Position numbers and translations under genes: made by a program. A stretch of 64,000 nt of DNA, taken from the NCBI GenBank assembly GCA_019914945.1, contig CM034113.1, forward strand, positions 4,692,850 through 4,756,849, read 5' to 3'. This DNA comes from Typha latifolia (lineage: Eukaryota > Streptophyta > Magnoliopsida > Poales > Typhaceae). Shown here piece by piece: positions 57,996 to 64,000 of this stretch (within the stretch, counting starts at the first letter, position 1; each line of letters starts with the position of its first letter). Under the pieces are notes generated by a model. That model was not told where the DNA came from. It ran no database searches and saw nothing but the letters and a program-made list of their open reading frames with translations.

Positions 57996-60900
57996 TTAAC
58001 CAAGGAGAAATGTAAAAACATCTCTCAATGAGATTATGCCTTCAACAAATCTGGTTCTAGCATCAACGACGACAAGCCGGCGCACTCCTGGTAAGGGAGA
58101 AATGTCAGAAGCTTCCATCCACTACTTACATGAAATGCTAGATATATGTAAACCTATGTATGTAGTGTGGGTGCGTCTTTTCTCTCTATGCGTCTGTGTG
58201 CGCGTCTGCTTATGTAAGAGTTAGACCGGGAACTTCCTTTGCAAGAAATTTAACACTTTCTTAGCCATTTGCTGCAAATTGCGATTGTGAAAAATTAATC
58301 CTAACATGGAGAGAGGAAAAGTACTCTCACTTTATTTCATCTTAACATGAGCTATTCCAGATGTCGAGATGCATTCAGTGGCCAAAAAGTTGTTAAATTT
58401 TTGTCAAAGTTTTCATGTAAAGGTTGAAGTTCAACTCTATATATATAATGTGTGTGTTCATCCTTCTAATACCTGGATGAGATAATTTTTCCAAAATCTC
58501 ATGGAAGGGAGTTGAACCGAAACAAGTGGGGCATCGTCTCCTGCCATTCACTCGGTAAACCTGTTCCAGAGCCTGAAACCAGATAAAATGAATCATTGTC
58601 TCAGAAATGATAATGTCTATCTTATCTTATCAACCAATGGAAAGCATGTCTAGTAGAGAAAAAAAAAATTTAGATCTCAACTGACATGATCAGTTCATAA
58701 AGAAAAGAAAAATATCTGCCAAATCCAGTAGTACCATGTGACCAAAAATGCACACTCCACTCCATCGCCTAATGAAGTACCAGCATCATTAAATCTAGTA
58801 TATATGCAATATGTAATGTAGTTTATGATTGAAACCTTGCTCATGTTGATGTGTTTAAGGTGTAAAGACCATTATCAAGAAATATAACATACTTTCATAA
58901 AAAAAATATATATATATATAACACCTGGAAGTTGGAAAAGATACAACAAAATATTGCAGAACAGAAATAACCAGCAATTCAGAGCTCTATATTCAGTCTA
59001 AGATAAACATGATAAACATACAAATCGGTATATAAACAAAAGAAATATCAATGTGATGCAAGAGTAGTCAGATAGAACAAGCTACTTTCATGCATGAACT
59101 TCTACTCTATCATGTAAAATATCCTAAAAATTCTTAGTTTATCAGTAAAATATCTTATATAATACACAACTCCAGCAGTATGAGTTACTCTCAAGAACTC
59201 CAGCATTATAAGCAACATACCATACAGAAGTGACATCATACGTAATGTTAATGTTAAAACTGCTGGTGGGCTAAGAAACAAAGGTGAACTATGAATAAGA
59301 AAAAAACTTGACTTACATGCTCCACAGTCATTTGCTCAAGCTGAATGTGAGCATAGATATCCTCTGCTAAAGCCATAATGTCACTGCACGAATGAAAAGA
59401 AATGACTTTCATTTTAGACTTTCCATGTGCAGAAATATTGAAAGTTTGCAATAAAATTTGACAGAAAATTGGATCCTAGGCCTCTTTCTTCAGCATCCCA
59501 TTATAAGAGAGTATTTGACTTCTGAGAGCTGCTTTATTTAGGGTATCTCAACTCAGCAAAAGATCCTCTCAAGAGAGAATTTGACTTCTAAAGCTGCTTA
59601 AATAGGGTATATAAACTCAAAGAAAGATAAGATGGCTATAGAACATCCAAATAAATGATACCAGAATCAAGAGTTCTGAGAGAAAAGTTCTCATCTCTAA
59701 GTTGCAATGAGTTGTCTAGCCAGGATAAAGCATTCAGCAGTTGCAGTTCAGATATATCCTGGACTGAGAACTTTTCATGCTCACGGATGTAAATAATGAA
59801 AATCACATAAAAAGATTTTTAATACTAAATGAAAAACATTAAGAAACAACCACTCCAAAATAAAGCATTGGTATACAGTATGTGATGGGATTAATAGTAG
59901 TATGATTAGGAGATGGTCTCTGTTACGCTTAATGCTTATTCTGTTAATGATCTTCTCCACATTTTTACATATAGACTGATATTCCAAGAAGAAATTATGT
60001 TCTACTTGCTTATTCAATACTTGTAAGTTGTACCTACCAGACTAAATGCACATATATCTTAGTTTGTGCAAAATGTTACAAGATACAGAAGAATGGAAAA
60101 GAGAAGTGCAGATTTAACTATTTAGGTCGCTTCTAGCAGGGACTCCAGAAAACAATCTTAAAGGGAAAAATTGATACTGAATAGAGGAGTCAAAGGACCA
60201 TCTAGGCTAGGATGGACCTATGTCCAACTATTCCAAGGATTAAAACTTTGACAATGAGCAAGACTTGGGCCAAGAACAAGCTCAGAAAGTGCCTCAATGC
60301 TAGGTTATCTGCCGATTGCATAGAAGACACTCAAGAGACTGAAATTCACTCAAACACAGCTTGTTCTGTACTTCAGAACTTTCAGGTTAGAACAAGGCCT
60401 GGGTCCACTAAATTTATGAATACTTGAGCAAGCCCAAACAACTAAAACCCTCATAGTAGGATCACTGCTCAAGTACAACTCTGATATTTACTTTTTTTTA
60501 ATGTTAATCTTTTAATATACAATAACTCTAATGATCTAATCATCTTCACAGGATATGCATGTCTATGAATATGTCTATGAAAAGAACTGATACCTGCGAG
60601 AGTACACATCAAGCAATGATCCATTGTCGTCAACTATTGGAATGGAGCTTACCCTAGCTGGATGGAAAGGTAAGAATAAGTAGATGGTACAATATCACAG
60701 AGATAATTTTGCATGATTGCAACTTCTATAACAGCACAACAAACATATCTTCATCTTACAACTTGCTAGCAATCTAATTTTAGCTGAAAAGTCTGAAGGC
60801 ATTCAAGTTAAAAGAGCATTTTCTGAAACTTGGTAGTTAGATAGCTTTTAACACTAAGTCTCAGTTTCCTGGATCAATTTTAAGGGATCAAAAAGAAACA

Positions 60901-62523
60901 AAAAGAAAATACCTTCACCAATTAAAACACTTTTCACAAAAGCAAAAAAATAATTATGTGGAACAAGTTGGTTTTCAACTTGAAATATCATTTGGTCGCT
61001 TTGAAAGCTAGGATAAAAGAAATGATAATCATTTAGGAAGGAAGATTGTAAATTTGTACTCTGCTCACTCTAGAAATACCTCATTATAATTCTTTGATGA
61101 TATTTAGTCGTTATAGTTACGAGATTCATAAGTGCCAGTTAGTCATACAAATGTCAAAAATTATCTTCAGAAAAAGTTCTTTTCTGATGAACATATAAAA
61201 CATATAGTAGCTTTGCTAAATAAAGTTGCATATTCTACCTTGTATCTGTACAAGACGATAGCATGGGATTATATGAATTAAATTTCTTCTTTAGTTATCA
61301 ATTTCAAAACAATAAAGCAATCAAACTATCATTTTTAAATACACTAAGAAGAAAATTTAAACATGTACCTTCAATTAGCAAATTTAGGGCAGAAATCAGA
61401 GGGGCATCATGACGTAAAATTGCCAGTTGGTGCCTAGTACCGATACCAGTATTTGGCAACCATGTGCCTAAAGGAATACTGCAAATCTGATATTGGAGAA
61501 GTGAAAATTGTTCAATATGTTCTCCAATATTCGTGCAGATAACTGGATATGAAATAGTATAGAAATGAGCCGGCAGGACAAAATATAAAAGAAATAAAAA
61601 AGAGAGTTGCATGCAGGGGCAAATTGTCTTACATTTTAAAATAGTAGGAAGGGTTGCAAGATTCAACAAGGGCATGGATACTGCATTCTGCAAGGAATAA
61701 TTAAGTATCGGAACTGATGATATGTTATTTTGCACAATCATCAAAGCCACGTACTTCAGAGAGTCAGTATCACCAACCTGCAGAAAGATTAAGAAACTTA
61801 ATAAGCAACGAAAATTATCAAAAATTATGCGAGAGAAAAAGTCACTATAATTTGCCTAATTATATTACAATTAACAACCAATTGGAAATGATAATTCCTC
61901 TAAAATTCAGATACAACTATATGAAAAATAGGAACTGACACAGTTGTCTTAATCATGATCATTAAGCATTACAATCACACAAAGTATAACAACTGTATGA
62001 GGAATAGGAACTGGCATAATTGAAACCATGACCACTTGGATGCAACAGGCAAGCATTACAATCACATGAAGTGGCAGTGTGACACCCTCCTTCAGAATCA
62101 TAAGGATAATTGAGATAAAGCTACGTCAGCTTTTGCTTTGTATTATTGTATATAATACAAAAGGTTTCAAAATTAGATTGTCAAGCCACCAATGATAGTG
62201 GCAACCAATCACTTGCACACCAAATCAGGGTGGTTAGCTCTTCATATGTACTTGAGAAAATAAATAGGAATAAAATGTTGCTCACTTCTACACAACAGTA
62301 ACCATGTTCAAAGAAGGTTACTTTGTTATCAACCAGAAATAAGAAGAAAGAATTACAATTCACAAGTTAATGCAAAGGCGAATCTTACATGAATTAAAGG
62401 CCTTCTGTGCCTACCCATAGCTCCATCAGGTCCATTGTACAGTTGTAGTTTTCCTTCTTTCCAATCAGAAACAGAATGCATTTCAAGCTCTTCATTGGCA
62501 AGAGCTTGTATATTTTTCTGCAA
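57996..62523 (-). CDS. SNF4: SNF4/AKINbetagamma-like SnRK1 regulatory subunit, C-terminal half
   Basis: Seven exons on the minus strand: 62523-62389 (5' border could be 62517), 61777-61633, 61542-61369, 60657-60594, 59383-59317, 58572-58473 and 58087-57996, GT-AG with matching phases, 258 residues plus TAA. Motifs in order: [106 protein letters not shown], and [20 protein letters not shown] before the end. These are the later CBS repeats of plant SNF4 (about 490 aa in full), the gamma-type adenylate-sensing subunit of the SnRK1 energy kinase. The carbohydrate-binding domain and first CBS repeat are not in the window; upstream sequence to 64,000 is noncoding and repeat-rich. Either a large intron follows or the gene is truncated. 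Confidence 0.9.
59506..59630. repeat. 66-bp tandem duplication in an SNF4 intron
   Basis: Units start at 59,506 and 59,572; both contain TTTGACTTCT, GCTGCTT, TAGGGTAT and AAACTCA or CAACTCA. Moderately diverged, so not recent. Confidence 0.8.
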
Positions 62524-62886
62524 CTGCATGTTTGACAATTACGAAACTATCTAATAGAAAAGAGGCGAATAAAATAGAGAACCGCTCTAGTGCTGGCTGG
62601 TAAAATATATTGTCTTGATCTCAAAATATAGCAAAGATGTTCTGCATTATTGCATAACAGAAAGTGAGTTATTGAAAAATGGACATTTCCAAATAAAGCA
62701 TAGTAAGTAAATGCATTTTTTCTTAATTTGTAATTATACAAGGCAAGCGTGTAGGACATGCTATTGCTAGGAAAATTTGACATGCTGGTGAGAATAAGGC
62801 TGGAAAAAGGAGAAGCTTTGCATCTTCCTCAGGTGCAAAAAGTTTGCCCATGCGGAGAAGCAACATAGAAAGGCTATTATCTAGGC
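62524..62886. other. Presumed intron or upstream sequence, no exon seen
   Basis: No stretch matching the middle of SNF4 (the block before the NEELEMHS exon) is visible on the minus strand. AT-rich. Confidence 0.45.
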
Positions 62887-63060
62887 TAGGGCTGTCAAGC
62901 TTGACAAGCGGCTCAGGCTTGGCTCGGGCTCGGCTCAGCTAAAGCTCAAGTCTGGCTAGGCTCGGTCAAAGCTGAGCCAAGCCCGAGCCGCTGAAACCGG
63001 CTCGATATTAATTTCGAGCCAAGCCTCAGCTAGAGCTAGCTCGCTCAGGCTGGGCTCGAT
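62887..63060. repeat. Low-complexity GGCTCGG / GAGCC-rich repeat, hAT-like end
   Basis: Starts TAGGGCTGTCAAGCTTG, like the terminal repeat of many plant hAT non-autonomous elements, then many GGCTCGGCTC and GAGCC units in both orientations, giving strong hairpin potential. No opposite terminal repeat was found in the window, so the class is tentative. Confidence 0.45.
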
Positions 63061-63300
63061 AGGCTCGGTATATATACTCATCAAATCCTAAATCTTAAAA
63101 ATTCTCAAATCTCAACAAATCCCAACAACCTCCATCGCTCAAATCCCAAATTCCCAAAGCCACCAAAACAAATCCTCCTCCTTCCCCACAGTCCCTCCTC
63201 CTCCTCCACCACCACCATCCGGCGTCCCGATCTCTGGCGTCACAAGGTCGAGGAAGCTGAGGTCTCGGAGAGCGGAAAGGGCGACAATGGCGGGACGGTG
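63061..63300 (+). other. Leader-like sequence
   Basis: A stretch of CT- and CCACCACC-rich sequence followed by ATG GCG GGA CGG at about 63,288, then an abrupt change to AT-rich sequence at TGATGTGGGC. It resembles a monocot 5' leader and start codon interrupted by a repeat, but the open frame ends at once (TGA), so no gene is called. Confidence 0.25.
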
Positions 63301-64000
63301 ATGTGGGCATCAATCTTCAATTTGACCAAAATAAAATTGCTTAATCAATTAGGATCCTATTAAGAAATAAATTCTTATTAGAATCTCAATTGATAGTTAT
63401 GATAAGCTTATATGTGGGGGATGTCCACATTGATTTATTACCTAAATTTGGTTAGTCAATTTAGGTAAGATGATCAATTAGAGTCCTATTAGGAAATAAA
63501 TTCCTATTAGAATCAGCTAGAATCAAAGTTGTTAACCTATTTAAGAGTTATTGCATGAGAAACAAGGACTAGTTGGAACAAGATTTATTTGAGATCTCTC
63601 ACTTTCTCCCCTGTGATCTTCTTCTTCTTTTTCTTCTCTCTCTCTCACCTTCTTTCTCTCCCTTTCTCCTATTCTGTCCTAAGATTCTTCTCTAATCTCT
63701 TCTACTTCCTCTCTAAACCTCTCTCCTTCTTCAATCTCTACTTTCTCGTTGGTTACTGCTGCTGTCTAGAAGATTCCAATAGTGAAAGAGAATCTTTGGG
63801 TGCCCGGACGTGAAGATGAGGACTTGGTTTCAAAGTAAAAGCACTACTATTCTATTTATTGGTAAACATAAACTCTACATTCTTTCCTTATACCATATTT
63901 TAGGCCTTTCTACTATCAACATACCTACTTGAGAGTTAAGGAAGCTACTGCCTTATCTGAGTGGTTTTCTCTCCTTCCATCTAGTAGCGATCCTTTTAAT
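63301..64000 (+). repeat. LTR-like sequence running off the window
   Basis: Two diverged copies of one block, around 63,330-63,405 and 63,450-63,525 (AGTCCTATTAGGAAATAAAT against GGATCCTATTAAGAAATAAA), then TATTTAAGAGTTATTGCATG, a TATA-like motif, and a CT-rich leader (63,595-63,720). Layout suggests a plus-strand LTR with its promoter. The rest lies outside the window. Confidence 0.45.

Noticed and set aside
63589..63813. 74-codon Phe/Leu/Ser-rich frame
   Set aside because: Pyrimidine-rich leader of an LTR-like sequence; looks like a signal peptide only by composition.

Overview
The window is nuclear DNA of a flowering plant, most likely a monocot. It has genes with GT-AG introns, long AT-rich intergenic tracts and dense nested retrotransposons. 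The three intron-containing genes (APC15, C2/GRAM and the LRR gene) have GC-rich first exons; in the latter two these are followed by AT-rich later exons, a gradient typical of monocots. No bacterial, organellar or viral block is seen.

Layout: 1-3,920 holds a retroelement promoter fragment, a decayed retropseudogene of ribosomal protein L19 (minus) and a small two-exon APC15 gene (minus). About 5,690-23,760 is a transposon nest. A chromodomain-type Ty3/gypsy element (minus, 5,963-15,077, target duplication AGGTG) sits in an older LTR. A 3.1-kb non-autonomous LTR element (plus, 6,332-9,442, target duplication CTCGA) sits in the Ty3 element's 3' LTR. A second, heavily deleted copy of the Ty3 family lies at 17,838-21,023 and abuts an inverted LTR at 21,024-21,563. 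The LTRs of these elements carry arrays of the palindrome GCGTTCGAACGC upstream of their TATA boxes.

24,300-29,846 is a complete nine-exon gene for a C2-VASt-C2-GRAM-VASt membrane-contact protein (1,033 aa). 30,000-40,000 is repeat-rich: three copies of one Mutator-like MITE, a 1.6-kb foldback element made almost wholly of two inverted arms, a LINE fragment and two related LTR fragments. 40,807-46,952 is a complete three-exon plant intracellular Ras-group LRR gene (530 aa, PIRL9 type) with a 4.5-kb first intron. 47,290-50,700 is a broken L1-type LINE (minus). 50,820-52,330 is retroelement-like, and 52,331-57,050 is AT-rich with nothing recognisable. 57,062-57,926 is a frameshifted PPR pseudogene. 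It converges on the C-terminal half (seven exons, minus, 57,996-62,523) of an SNF4/AKINbetagamma-type SnRK1 regulatory subunit, whose 5' exons are not visible before the window ends in another LTR-like sequence.

The cellular genes are unrelated housekeeping or signalling genes (cell cycle, lipid transfer at membrane contacts, LRR scaffolding, energy signalling) and form no operon or cluster. Exon joins were checked by hand for reading phase; family assignments rest on recognised motifs, not on searches. No clearly new system was found. The most distinctive signals are the LTR promoter arrays and the foldback element.
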